Source: Acetobacterium bakii (lineage in GTDB: Bacteria; Bacillota; Clostridia; Eubacteriales; Eubacteriaceae). From it: a stretch of 39,644 bases of DNA. The stretch is from positions 1-39,644 of the forward strand of contig NZ_LGYO01000017.1 of NCBI RefSeq assembly GCF_001263355.1, in the 5' to 3' direction. Positions 23,281 through 31,513 of the stretch are shown here, piece by piece (the stretch's first letter is position 1; every line of letters starts with the position of its first letter). The translations under genes and the position numbers were made by a program. The notes beneath the pieces are model-generated. The model was not told the origin of the DNA. It did not search any database and saw only the letters and a list, made by a program, of their open reading frames with translations.

Positions 23281-25039
23281 AGCGGGTTACCTCCTTGAAA
23301 GGTTGCGTTGCCGCACAGATATGGGCATTCCACATGTCGCGGTATAAGGTACAGTTTTCAAGCAATTGGAAATGTGTACCGGTTGCTTTAATGCGCCCCT
23401 GATCAACCACAACAATTTGATCGGCACGGGTGATGGTTGACAGCCGATGTGCGATGACCACCAGGGTTTTGCCGACGGTTAAGGCATTAATGGATCGTTG
23501 GATTTTATCCTCGTTTTCCGGGTCGGTGAAGGCCGTCGCTTCATCCAACAGGACGATGGGCGAATTTTTAAGAATCGCCCGGGCAATAGCAATCCGTTGT
23601 TTCTCGCCACCGGAAAGACGATTACCGGCTACTCCGGCATCGGTCTGATAGCCATGGGGAAGCATGCGGATGAAATCATCGCAGCAGGCCGCCCGGGAAG
23701 CTGTATAAACCGCTTCATCATTGGCCTGTGGATTGCCCAGTCGAATGTTTTCTAATAGGGAGCAGTTAAAAAGAAAACTATCCTGATTGACAAAGCTGAT
23801 CTGATCGGTCAGCGAAGCCAGTGACAGCTTTTTGATGTTCACGTGATCAATGGTTATTTCACCCGCGGTAACATCCCAAAAGCGGGCGATGAGTTTGGCA
23901 ATGGTCGATTTTCCGCCTCCGGAAGGACCGACGATAGCAGTTAATTGGCCTTCCTTGATACGAAGATTAATCTGATGAAGGACATCATGATCCCGGTTCC
24001 CATCATAGGAAAAACTCACCTGATCCAGATTGATATTAAAATGATCAAGGGCAACGATTTTTTTACTATCGTAAAGTGGCTCCAGATTAAGGTAGTTGTT
24101 GGCATCTCGAATGGCATACTGGATGGATTTAGAATCGTTTATAAAGATAGTAAAGCTCGTTAGCGGAGCGACAATTCCCATTGGTAAGAGTAGGCACATA
24201 ATAAAATCAGTTGGTGCAAGGCTGCCGCCAAGATAGAGCGCCAAACCAATGGGCAGTGAACCGAGCAGGGTGGTGGGGAGAATGGCTCCGCCAAGATTCA
24301 TGAGTTTCCAGGTGCTTAAAAACCAGTCCAGGGTATCGTTTTTAAATTCGGTTACAGCCCGGGAAAATTTTTCATAGGAAGAACCGGTGCTGCCGAAAGC
24401 TTTAATCACTTCAATGCCTTCAACGTATTCAACCATCACCCCATTAACCATGTTTGAAGACTTCACGTAGGCATCGTAGCGCGCCCCATAATCGCGCATC
24501 ATAATGCCGTATACAACTGCCGCAAGGGGAATACAGAGCAGTGCTGCCAGTGCCATCCGCCAATCAATCACCAGTAGATAGGTAGCTACCGCAAGAATTA
24601 GCAAGAGATTTGAAATGCCCTCGGGAATCACATGGGCAAGCGGCAATTCGATGGTTTCCACCCGATCCACCAGCGTATTTTTAATATTTCCGGCGGTATC
24701 ATTAAGCACCGTGCCTAAGGGCGCATCCATCAGCTTTTTAGCAATAGCCAGCCGAATTTCTTCTAAAATGGTATAGGCCGAAACATGGGATAGGGTCGTC
24801 GAGATACCATAAAAAAACACCTTTGCAAAATAACTGGCTAGGGCAATAAGGCTCCAGAAGGTTATGGCCTCAACAGTAGGGGTGCCGGCAAAGAATAAAC
24901 GAATAATCTGGTAGATGTAAAAATACGGCACAATACTGCCAGCTACACTTAAAATAGCAGATAAAACGGAAACGGTTAGCTTTCCCCGGCAGGATCCGGT
25001 AAAAGAGAGTAAAATCCCCAGGGTATTTTCTTTTTTCAT
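23273..25039 (-). CDS. YbtP/IrtA-type ABC half-transporter
   Basis: First gene of the pair, 588 residues: six-helix exporter-fold membrane domain, then an ATPase with GPSGGGKST, LSGGEKQR and LLDEATAFTDPENE. The phrase LDEATAF.DPENE is characteristic of the YbtP/IrtA group and replaces the usual LDEATSALD. I chose ATG 25039 (MKKENTLGILL) because tttggaggaaaacat lies just upstream; the TTG six codons earlier includes that site. A 28-bp palindrome lies 22 bases upstream and is the likely operator. Known relatives act in siderophore uptake at the membrane together with an AraC regulator. The substrate here is not known. Confidence 0.88.
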   Translation of the reverse strand: MKKENTLGILLSFTGSCRGKLTVSVLSAILSVAGSIVPYFYIYQIIRLFFAGTPTVEAITFWSLIALASYFAKVFFYGISTTLSHVSAYTILEEIRLAIAKKLMDAPLGTVLNDTAGNIKNTLVDRVETIELPLAHVIPEGISNLLLILAVATYLLVIDWRMALAALLCIPLAAVVYGIMMRDYGARYDAYVKSSNMVNGVMVEYVEGIEVIKAFGSTGSSYEKFSRAVTEFKNDTLDWFLSTWKLMNLGGAILPTTLLGSLPIGLALYLGGSLAPTDFIMCLLLPMGIVAPLTSFTIFINDSKSIQYAIRDANNYLNLEPLYDSKKIVALDHFNINLDQVSFSYDGNRDHDVLHQINLRIKEGQLTAIVGPSGGGKSTIAKLIARFWDVTAGEITIDHVNIKKLSLASLTDQISFVNQDSFLFNCSLLENIRLGNPQANDEAVYTASRAACCDDFIRMLPHGYQTDAGVAGNRLSGGEKQRIAIARAILKNSPIVLLDEATAFTDPENEDKIQRSINALTVGKTLVVIAHRLSTITRADQIVVVDQGRIKATGTHFQLLENCTLYRDMWNAHICAATQPFKEVTRYA

Positions 25040-25060
25040 ATGTTTTCCTCCAAACAAAAA

Positions 25061-25088
25061 TAGCTAGTTAGCTTAATCTAACTAGCTA
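25061..25088 (-). promoter_or_regulatory. 28-bp palindromic operator before the first ABC pair
   Basis: Perfect 11-bp arms TAGCTAGTTAG (25061-25071) and CTAACTAGCTA (25078-25088) flank six bases. The inner TAGTTAG-N6-CTAACTA is identical in half-sites and spacing to 28209-28228. It is placed to cover the transcription or translation start region of the ABC pair. Confidence 0.8.
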
Positions 25089-25143
25089 AAGAATAACCTG
25101 AACAGGTAATCACCGCCACTCCACTCCGACTAAAACAATCCAT

Positions 25144-25257
25144 TTAGACGGCGGATTTACGGTAGTTATGGGGGGCCATGCCAATGACCGATTTAAAGGC
25201 AGCCGCAAATTTGCTGGCGTTATCATAGCCCAAATAGGCCCCTTCTGCCAAAAACAT
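25144..25257 (-). pseudogene. C-terminal remnant of an AraC-family regulator
   Basis: The minus strand encodes 37 residues, MFLAEGAYLGYDNASKFAAAFKS..., ending in YRKSAV and TAA. LGYDNASKFAAAF followed by an A/PP-x-x-YRK pattern is the last helix region of the AraC DNA-binding domain, and it resembles the intact AraC at 28620 (VGYSNASKFAAAF). Everything N-terminal is missing. The fragment begins 3 bases after the stop of the ECF ATPase gene and is bracketed by an 8-bp direct repeat, tagacggc (25145-25152 and 25261-25268), as expected of a deletion between short repeats. Confidence 0.88.
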
Positions 25258-25259
25258 GG

Positions 25260-26759
25260 CTAGACGGCCTTTTTTTGAATGATTGATTCCGGATCAATAA
25301 AAAAAGATAGCATCTCATAGGTACCGGATCGGTCAAGAGGATAGATTTTTTGAATTTTTCCCTCCTGAAGATGTAGGACGTGGGTGCAAGCAGCTAGAAT
25401 CAACTCGGGATCATGGGTAATGACAAACTGGGTTTTACCCATTTCCGATAGCTGTCGGAAATTTTCAGCCACCTGATGCATATGTTTTAAATCCAAACCG
25501 CTGGTGGGTTCATCAAAAAGTATGAGTGGGCGACGGGAAGCTACGGCGCAGGCAATTGCAACTCGTTGTTTCTGTCCTCCGGATAGGGACATGGGGTGTA
25601 AATCCTTTAGTGAGAGAAGATCAAGACTTTCTAAAATGTTCAAAACTTCGTCGTTGTCTTCGTTTTCCATGGAGATGGCCAGTTCATCAAAAACACTTTC
25701 AGTGAACAGCTGATGATTGACATCCTGCATAACCATAAAGCAATTTTTAAGCCGGTCCTTTCCCTGGAAGCAGGCTCCTTCATCGTAAAGAGTGCCGGGA
25801 CATTTTTTTTCAAATCCGCAAAGACATCGGGCAAACGTTGTTTTTCCGGCGCCGTTTTCTCCAATAATGGCTACCACAGCCTGTTTGGGCAGGCTGGCAT
25901 TAGCAATATTCAGCGTTGCATGACAACGCGGATAGGAATGATGGAAATCATATAGAGAAAGCATTTCATTTGTTGCTGACGTTTGAAAATTTGAAAGCGG
26001 TGCGTTAAAGAGACTTTCCAGATTTAAGACCCGAAGTCCCATATGGTCCAGTTCTGATTTAGGTAGCCGGGAAAAGGCAGTACCGCTAAAGGTTTTTACT
26101 ATTCGGCCTTTGTCCATATAAACAACCCGATCAGCAAGTTCCCATAAATAATGTAGTCGATGTTCAGCAATAATAATGGTTTTTCCCTGGGACTTCCAGA
26201 GCGTTATGAGATTTTTTAATTCCCGGGTAGCTTCGGCATCAAGGTTGGAGGAGGGTTCATCCAGCACGAAAACATCGGGTTCCAGTGCGGCTACGGAACC
26301 GCAGGCTATTTTTTGCTTCTGTCCGCCGGATAAAGCAAAGATACTGCGGCCTAGCAGGTCTTTTAATCGAAGATCTCCTGCAATGCGATTAATACGGTTG
26401 TTTATTATTTCGGCCGGCAATCCCATGTTTTCGCATCCAAAGGCCAGCTCGCTGGTGGTATCGACGTTGAAAAACTGGCTCCGGGGATTTTGAAAGACTG
26501 AACCAACCATTTCGGCTGTTTCATAAAGGGGGATTTTGGATACGTTTTTGCCATTGATTAGAATATCACCTGTTAAATTCCCCCAGTAGTAATGGGGAAT
26601 CAGTCCGTTGATGATCCGGGTCAGGGTAGTTTTACCACAGCCGGATTCCCCGCACAGCAACAGGACTTCGCCTTTGTTGATTGATAGATTAATGTCATGA
26701 AGACCGCAAGCACCGGTGCTATTTTCGTAATTAAAATTTATATGGTTTAATTTGATCAT
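25260..26759 (-). CDS. ECF transporter double ATPase (fused EcfA-EcfA')
   Basis: The 499-residue protein carries two complete ATPase domains in one chain. The first has GESGCGKTT, LSGGQKQK and VFVLDEPSSNLD; the second has GENGAGKTT, LSGGQKQR and LILFDEPTSGLD. FQNPRSQFF in the first Q-loop is typical of ECF and cobalt-type ATPases. It powers the transporter together with the T and S components encoded upstream, so this is a dedicated group I type ECF system. The gap to the T gene is 126 bases with no terminator seen, and caaaggagcttgaa precedes the ATG. Its C-terminus abuts the AraC remnant, and the final codons (GCC GTC TAG) lie in the direct repeat, so the original end may have been altered by the deletion. 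Confidence 0.92.
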   Translation of the reverse strand: MIKLNHINFNYENSTGACGLHDINLSINKGEVLLLCGESGCGKTTLTRIINGLIPHYYWGNLTGDILINGKNVSKIPLYETAEMVGSVFQNPRSQFFNVDTTSELAFGCENMGLPAEIINNRINRIAGDLRLKDLLGRSIFALSGGQKQKIACGSVAALEPDVFVLDEPSSNLDAEATRELKNLITLWKSQGKTIIIAEHRLHYLWELADRVVYMDKGRIVKTFSGTAFSRLPKSELDHMGLRVLNLESLFNAPLSNFQTSATNEMLSLYDFHHSYPRCHATLNIANASLPKQAVVAIIGENGAGKTTFARCLCGFEKKCPGTLYDEGACFQGKDRLKNCFMVMQDVNHQLFTESVFDELAISMENEDNDEVLNILESLDLLSLKDLHPMSLSGGQKQRVAIACAVASRRPLILFDEPTSGLDLKHMHQVAENFRQLSEMGKTQFVITHDPELILAACTHVLHLQEGKIQKIYPLDRSGTYEMLSFFIDPESIIQKKAV

Positions 26760-26885
26760 TTCAAGCTCCTTTGTAAAGATGAATTGCTAAAGCAAAATCC
26801 ATTCAGATTTGGGTCTGCGCAGAGAATTATTGGGACAGTGATTTGCTGATAACCTGACAGGCACATCTGGAAACGCTGTTTTAAA

Positions 26886-27605
26886 TCAATAAAAAATCCA
26901 GGCGAAGAAGAGGCTTAGCGTGAAAATAATAAAACCATAGTCTATCGGGCCAAAGCCAACCCGACAGATATTGGTTCGCCGAACCGGTTTTCCCAATCCA
27001 CGGGTGAGGGCGGCAGCCGAAAGTTCTTCGCCGATTTTTACGGAGGACATGAGCAGGGGAACAATCCGGTATTCGATAATGGCACCCGAATTTTTGCCGC
27101 CGATTCGAATACCCCGCATGCGCATGGCGTCTGAAATAGCCGCTTTTTCTTCTGCGACGGTGGGAAAAAACCGTAACATCACAGAAAAAGGGATAATAAT
27201 TTGAGGGGGCAGGTGCAGGCGTTCCATAGCAGCCACAAATTCACTTATTTTGGTAGTAGTGACCATATAATAACCCATTACCAGTACGGGAACAAAGCGG
27301 GAAAGCAGACCGGCGGCAATAACGATGATTAGATTCAGTACACCTTGGGTACGGCTTACCAGAAAGGTCTCGGCCGCCATGGCACTGGCAATAAAAATAA
27401 AATACAAAGCAGCCGGTTTAAACTTGTACTCTGCCAGTAAAAGTAGAAGGGGCAACAGGGCCAAAAGGGGGCGTATCACCGTTGATACACCACTGTGACC
27501 GCCGCCGATAAGGACAATATTCACGACGAGAAGCATGATGAGTTTTGTCCGGGGATCCAACCACAGACGGGCACTGCAATTTCCGGCGAAAGCAGAAAGA
27601 TCCAT
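26886..27605 (-). CDS. ECF transporter T component (EcfT)
   Basis: EcfT is the membrane coupling subunit that joins the S component to the ATPases. The 239-residue product has about five hydrophobic segments. It carries LDPRTKLIMLL near the start, an early conserved stretch of the family, and the coupling motifs ADAMRMRGI and AALTRGLG, which match the A-R-G signatures contacting the ATPases. Its ATG shares a base with the stop codon of the S-component gene (TAATG), so translation is coupled. The 126 bases after it, before the ATPase gene, hold nothing I recognise. Confidence 0.92.
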   Translation of the reverse strand: MDLSAFAGNCSARLWLDPRTKLIMLLVVNIVLIGGGHSGVSTVIRPLLALLPLLLLLAEYKFKPAALYFIFIASAMAAETFLVSRTQGVLNLIIVIAAGLLSRFVPVLVMGYYMVTTTKISEFVAAMERLHLPPQIIIPFSVMLRFFPTVAEEKAAISDAMRMRGIRIGGKNSGAIIEYRIVPLLMSSVKIGEELSAAALTRGLGKPVRRTNICRVGFGPIDYGFIIFTLSLFFAWIFY

Positions 27606-28186
27606 TAAACGATGCCGGCCCGTTTAAAGTGTTTTTTGAGTGCCGATTTACCAAGATAGGCACCGCTCAGAGCACCCAAAGCGATCATGCCAATGATCAG
27701 AAAGAAAACCCAGGTTGGGGTAACGGCCATGAGGGTATCCGTATAGACATCACCGTAACCTTCACGAAGACCGGCAAAATAGCTGTCGCGCATAAAAAAT
27801 AATGGAATGAAAAGGCCAAGAATCCATTCGCTGAAGACAATGTAACCTATGCGCATGCTTCCCCAGTTAGAATAATTGCCAGACTTTAGAATCAAATCGG
27901 CGGCCAGAGAGGGGACAATCGCAAAGGGAACACATATCCAGGGATGACCGGTTAAGAGCATCAGCAAACTCAAACTGATACCCATGAGGGTGACCATGCC
28001 AAACTTATTGACCCGGGTAAGAAAAAGCATAAAAGGAATGCCGGCGACCAACGGGCAGAGAAAGGGGACCACCAGCATTAGGACCGGGATAAAGCCGATC
28101 ATTCCGGTGGCAAAGAATACCGCAAAATAGATAGCGGTAAAAATGCCCACGTTAATTAAATCTTTTGCCTGCAATTTGTTATCCAT
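27605..28186 (-). CDS. MptD-like (Trep_Strep family) ECF S component
   Basis: The 193-residue membrane protein has six hydrophobic segments and the family pattern LQAKDLINVGIFTAIYFAVFF, followed by PFLCPLVAGIPFMLFL and VNKFGMVTLMG. This matches the Trep_Strep/MptD group of putative S components (PF09605). Members commonly sit with EcfT, a fused double ATPase, an AraC regulator and YbtPQ-type ABC pairs, as here, and such loci have been tied to siderophore uptake, for example equibactin in Streptococcus equi. The substrate is unproven. A ggaggattttt Shine-Dalgarno precedes the ATG, and a TAGTTAG-N6-CTAACTA operator lies 22 bases upstream. It is first in the S-T-A operon. Confidence 0.9.
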   Translation of the reverse strand: MDNKLQAKDLINVGIFTAIYFAVFFATGMIGFIPVLMLVVPFLCPLVAGIPFMLFLTRVNKFGMVTLMGISLSLLMLLTGHPWICVPFAIVPSLAADLILKSGNYSNWGSMRIGYIVFSEWILGLFIPLFFMRDSYFAGLREGYGDVYTDTLMAVTPTWVFFLIIGMIALGALSGAYLGKSALKKHFKRAGIV

Positions 28187-28208
28187 AAAAATCCTCCAAG
28201 AATTTATT

Positions 28209-28228
28209 TAGTTAGACTAAACTAACTA
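28209..28228 (-). promoter_or_regulatory. 20-bp palindromic operator before the ECF operon
   Basis: TAGTTAG (28209-28215), ACTAAA, CTAACTA (28222-28228). Same half-sites and 6-base spacer as the site before the first ABC pair, and at nearly the same distance (22 bases) from the start codon. Confidence 0.8.
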
Positions 28229-28500
28229 TGATTGCCAAATAAACCGCCTTTCGGCGGGATCGATCAACAATTATTGCAATCATAGCAAATTTAAAAAATA
28301 ATTACCACTCTGTTTTGTTAAAAAGGCTCCATTGGGACAAAAATCTGGGATTTCTTGCGTGATAAATAAAAACTTCAGAAAGGGCATTGATTTATTTCAA
28401 GGCCCAAAGAACGGATAAATCAGTATCTGGGGAAGTTAGCAGACGATTAACCTTGAAATTACCCGTTCAAAAATGTTATGCTTATATAACAAAATAGGGA

Positions 28501-28608
28501 ATGGCTTGGGCAATGGTGCGATTTAAAAGCATAAACACTAATGTTTCAGGTGAACTGGCAGAAAAATTCACCGCGTTTTCCGATTGGGTAATAAAGCTGA
28601 AAGACTAA
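28501..28608 (+). CDS. Possible 35-residue ORF upstream of the AraC regulator
   Basis: MAWAMVRFKSINTN... ending SDWVIKLKD, 11 bases before the AraC start region. No good Shine-Dalgarno is present (agggа-like bases lie too close to the ATG). It may be a leader peptide, a gene remnant or chance. The rest of 28229-28500 shows AT-rich DNA, and a possible -35 TTGAAA at 28453, but no gene. Confidence 0.25.
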   Translation: MAWAMVRFKSINTNVSGELAEKFTAFSDWVIKLKD

Positions 28609-28619
28609 AGAGGTGAAAA

Positions 28620-29606
28620 ATGAGTATCCTATCCCAAAATAAGACATTATACGGTTCTGATGTCAAAATCATCACCCAGGCCAGCAATTGTTCGGTTTAT
28701 CAATTTGAAGGTGAAACGGGAAAGGGGACAATGACAAGTTACGCTGTTTTCCCGGGTATTGAATTGATTTACAATGATTTTAAAATGGGCAACTGCTTTT
28801 CCAATAAAAACCCTTATACCAATATAATGGAAATTAATCATTGCAGCCAGGGGCGATTTGAATGCGAATTTCATAATGGTTCTTTCATCTATTTAAAAGA
28901 AGGCGATCTTTCTGTGAATATGCTGGGTAATCATACAAAAAATTCCTGTTTCCCTCTTGAACATTATGTTGGTGTTTCGGTGGTCATCGACTTGGAAGTG
29001 GCCAAAGAATACACGAATTCATTAATGGAAGATGTATCCATTGATCTTTTTGGCCTTCGGGATCGGATCTGCTTTCATGACAAATGTTTTATAATGCGTA
29101 CAACTCCATCCATCAATCATATTTTTTCAGAGCTTTATACGGTGCCGGATAAAATCAAAAAGGGCTATTTTAAGCTGAAGGTATTAGAGCTTCTCTTATT
29201 TTTGAGTGCCATCGATGTCGATGATCAGCGCCGGGAACCACAGTATTTCAACAAATGTCAGGTCGATGGTGTGAAGCAGATCAAAAAATATCTGGTGGCG
29301 CATTTGGATCGACAGTTTACTTTAGCTGAGCTTTCAAATCAATTTGACATTTCGTTAACCGCTATGAAAAGCTGCTTTAAGGGGGTTTATGGTACAACAA
29401 TATTTTCTTTTGTTCGAGGATATCGGATGCAGATTGCCGCCGAGATGCTGCTTGAAGGAAAAGAAAGTGTGACGGTCATAGCTGGAAAAGTTGGATACAG
29501 TAATGCTAGTAAGTTTGCGGCTGCGTTTAAAAAAGAAATGGGTGTTCCCCCGATGCAGTATAAAAAAAATTGTCTAATTGGAGCCGGAAGCATCCGGTTG
29601 GAGTAG
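28620..29606 (+). CDS. AraC-family transcription regulator (PchR/YbtA-like context)
   Basis: The 328-residue protein has an N-terminal sensor region (about 1-210) without recognisable cupin motifs and a C-terminal double helix-turn-helix domain: IKKYLVAHLDRQFTLAELSNQFDIS, then VTVIAGKVGYSNASKFAAAFKKEMGVPPMQYKK. AraC activators such as YbtA and PchR switch on siderophore uptake genes when the loaded siderophore is present, and they sit next to YbtPQ-like transporters. That context is repeated here, with the regulator divergent to the ECF operon and upstream of the second ABC pair. The Shine-Dalgarno agaggtgaaaa precedes the ATG. The palindromic GTTAG/CTAAC sites are not typical AraC sites, so a second, metal-responsive regulator encoded elsewhere is likely. 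Confidence 0.93.
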   Translation: MSILSQNKTLYGSDVKIITQASNCSVYQFEGETGKGTMTSYAVFPGIELIYNDFKMGNCFSNKNPYTNIMEINHCSQGRFECEFHNGSFIYLKEGDLSVNMLGNHTKNSCFPLEHYVGVSVVIDLEVAKEYTNSLMEDVSIDLFGLRDRICFHDKCFIMRTTPSINHIFSELYTVPDKIKKGYFKLKVLELLLFLSAIDVDDQRREPQYFNKCQVDGVKQIKKYLVAHLDRQFTLAELSNQFDISLTAMKSCFKGVYGTTIFSFVRGYRMQIAAEMLLEGKESVTVIAGKVGYSNASKFAAAFKKEMGVPPMQYKKNCLIGAGSIRLE

Positions 29607-29632
29607 AAAATGAAAGATGGAATGCATATAAT

Positions 29633-29662
29633 CAGCCTTGTTAGGATCATCTAACAAGGCTG
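29633..29662 (+). terminator. Perfect hairpin with GTTAG-N6-CTAAC core before the second ABC pair
   Basis: A 12-bp stem, CAGCCTTGTTAG / CTAACAAGGCTG, around GATCAT, 26 bases after the AraC stop and followed by tactttttgg. It could be a modest terminator or attenuator. Its inner GTTAG-N6-CTAAC has the same half-sites and spacing as the operators at 25061 and 28209, and it lies 30 bases before the start of the next gene, so it could double as an operator. Confidence 0.6.
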
Positions 29663-29692
29663 TACTTTTTGGAAAAAAGAAAGGATAAACGT

Positions 29693-31513
29693 ATGTACAC
29701 AGAAAAAAAGAAGTTTATTTTAAAAAGATTTTCCCCCTATATGGGGAAAAAGAAAGTGCTTTTGCCCCTATCGCTGATCTTGTCAGGTTTATCAGCGGTC
29801 CTTAATATTGTGCCCTTTGTGTTTGTCTGGTACATTACCCGGGACCTGTTATCAAATCCTCAGACAACGGAACTGAATAACATCGGTTTTTACGCATGGC
29901 TGGCATTGGGTTGTGCCATACTGGGCGTAGTTATTTATTTTCTTTCCCTGTTAAGTTCTCATTTGGCGGCTTTCCATGTGGAAATTGGAATGCAGAAGCT
30001 GGGCATGGAAAGAATCATGGCTATGCCCCTGGGCTTTTTTGATCAGCATTCCAGTGGGAAAATCAGAAAAATTGTCAATGATGGCGCCGCCACTACCCAC
30101 GGCTTTTTAGCGCACCAGCTGCCGGATATTGCCGGCAGCGTGGTATCGCCCATTGTTCTGATCGTGTTGATTTTCACCGTGGACTGGCGGATGGGTCTGG
30201 TTTCAATGATTCCCATTGTGATCGGTTTTATCACCATGAGTTTCATGATGAGTGATAAAGGAAAGGAATTTCAGAAGCGGTATTATGATGCCCTGGAAGA
30301 AATGAGTTCGGAGTCGGTGGAATACATCCGCGGCATTCCGGTGGTTAAAACCTTTGGTCAAAGTATTTTTTCTTTTAAGCGTTTTTATGACAGCATCATC
30401 AAATACAAAGAGATGGTGGCTGCTTATACCCGGCTCTGGCAAAAGCCGATGTCATTTTATACTGTGGTGATGCAGGCGGCTGTTTTTTTTCTGATTCCCA
30501 TGGCAATCCTGTTGATTGGAAGAGGTGACAGCCTGCCGATGGTGCTAGCGGACTTCATTTTTTATTTGTTGATCACACCGATTTTTTCAATGCTTTTAAT
30601 GAAATCCATGCATTTTCAGCAAAATACCACGATTGCCGAGCAGGTTATCGATCGGTTTGATCACCTGATTCAATACTCGATGATGACGGATGCTAAAAAA
30701 ATAGAACCCATCGGAGATTATAGTCTGGAATTTAAAGATGTGGTGTTCTCCTATGAAGGGGCTGACAAGAAGGCCATTGATAAAATCAGCTTTAAATTGA
30801 AGGCCGGTGAAACCATGGCTTTAGTAGGGGCATCCGGTGGCGGAAAAACCACGATTGCCCGGCTGGCAGCCCGGTTTTGGGATGTTGACGCAGGAGCGGT
30901 TCTGGTTGGAGGGATCAATGTAAAAGCCATTCCCAAAAATGAACTGATGGATAAGATTGCCCTGGTTTTTCAGAACACCCGGCTTTTTAAAACCACATTA
31001 AGAGAAAATATTGTTTTCGGGAAAGAGGGGGTCGATACAAAAACAATTAACCGGGCCATCGATTTATCCCAGTCCCGGGAAATCATTGATCATCTTCCGG
31101 GTGGAATGGATACCGTGATTGGTTCGAAAGGGACCTATCTTTCCGGCGGTGAGCAGCAACGGATCGCAATTGCCCGGGCTATCGTTAAGGATGCTCCGAT
31201 TGTTCTTTTGGATGAAGCCACCGCTTTTGCCGATCCGGAAAATGAGCATTTAATCCAGAAAGCCCTTAAAGCCTTGAGTAAAGGAAAAACAACTCTGATG
31301 ATTGCCCACCGTCTGACCAGCGTCCAAAATGTGGATCGAATCCTGGTGATTGATGATGGAAAAATAGTGGAGCAGGGCAATCATCAGGAATTGCTGGATC
31401 AAGGTGGTTGTTACCGAAAGATGTGGGACGAATATCAAAAGACCGTGGCGTGGAAAATTGACGCCCGCAGTGCAAACAATGGAGGTCAAGATGATCAAAT
31501 ATTTTCAAAATAA
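29693..31513 (+). CDS. YbtP/IrtA-type ABC half-transporter, second pair
   Basis: The 606-residue protein (MYTEKKKFILKRFSPYMG...) has an exporter-fold membrane domain (about 15-310) and an ATPase with GASGGGKTT, LSGGEQQR and VLLDEATAFADPENE. This phrase is the mark of the YbtP/IrtA group and the same as in the first pair. I chose ATG 29693 because agaaaggataaacgt gives a Shine-Dalgarno; an in-frame TTG at 29669 would add eight residues. It overlaps its partner by 23 bases. The pair duplicates the function of 21517-25039 but is divergent in sequence, so it may handle a different chelate or be an older paralogue. Confidence 0.88.
   Translation: MYTEKKKFILKRFSPYMGKKKVLLPLSLILSGLSAVLNIVPFVFVWYITRDLLSNPQTTELNNIGFYAWLALGCAILGVVIYFLSLLSSHLAAFHVEIGMQKLGMERIMAMPLGFFDQHSSGKIRKIVNDGAATTHGFLAHQLPDIAGSVVSPIVLIVLIFTVDWRMGLVSMIPIVIGFITMSFMMSDKGKEFQKRYYDALEEMSSESVEYIRGIPVVKTFGQSIFSFKRFYDSIIKYKEMVAAYTRLWQKPMSFYTVVMQAAVFFLIPMAILLIGRGDSLPMVLADFIFYLLITPIFSMLLMKSMHFQQNTTIAEQVIDRFDHLIQYSMMTDAKKIEPIGDYSLEFKDVVFSYEGADKKAIDKISFKLKAGETMALVGASGGGKTTIARLAARFWDVDAGAVLVGGINVKAIPKNELMDKIALVFQNTRLFKTTLRENIVFGKEGVDTKTINRAIDLSQSREIIDHLPGGMDTVIGSKGTYLSGGEQQRIAIARAIVKDAPIVLLDEATAFADPENEHLIQKALKALSKGKTTLMIAHRLTSVQNVDRILVIDDGKIVEQGNHQELLDQGGCYRKMWDEYQKTVAWKIDARSANNGGQDDQIFSK

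Noticed and set aside
31404-31490. N-terminal extension of the second ABC partner gene
   Set aside because: These 29 codons overlap the preceding gene, look like out-of-frame translation of it, and a good Shine-Dalgarno sits right before ATG 31491.
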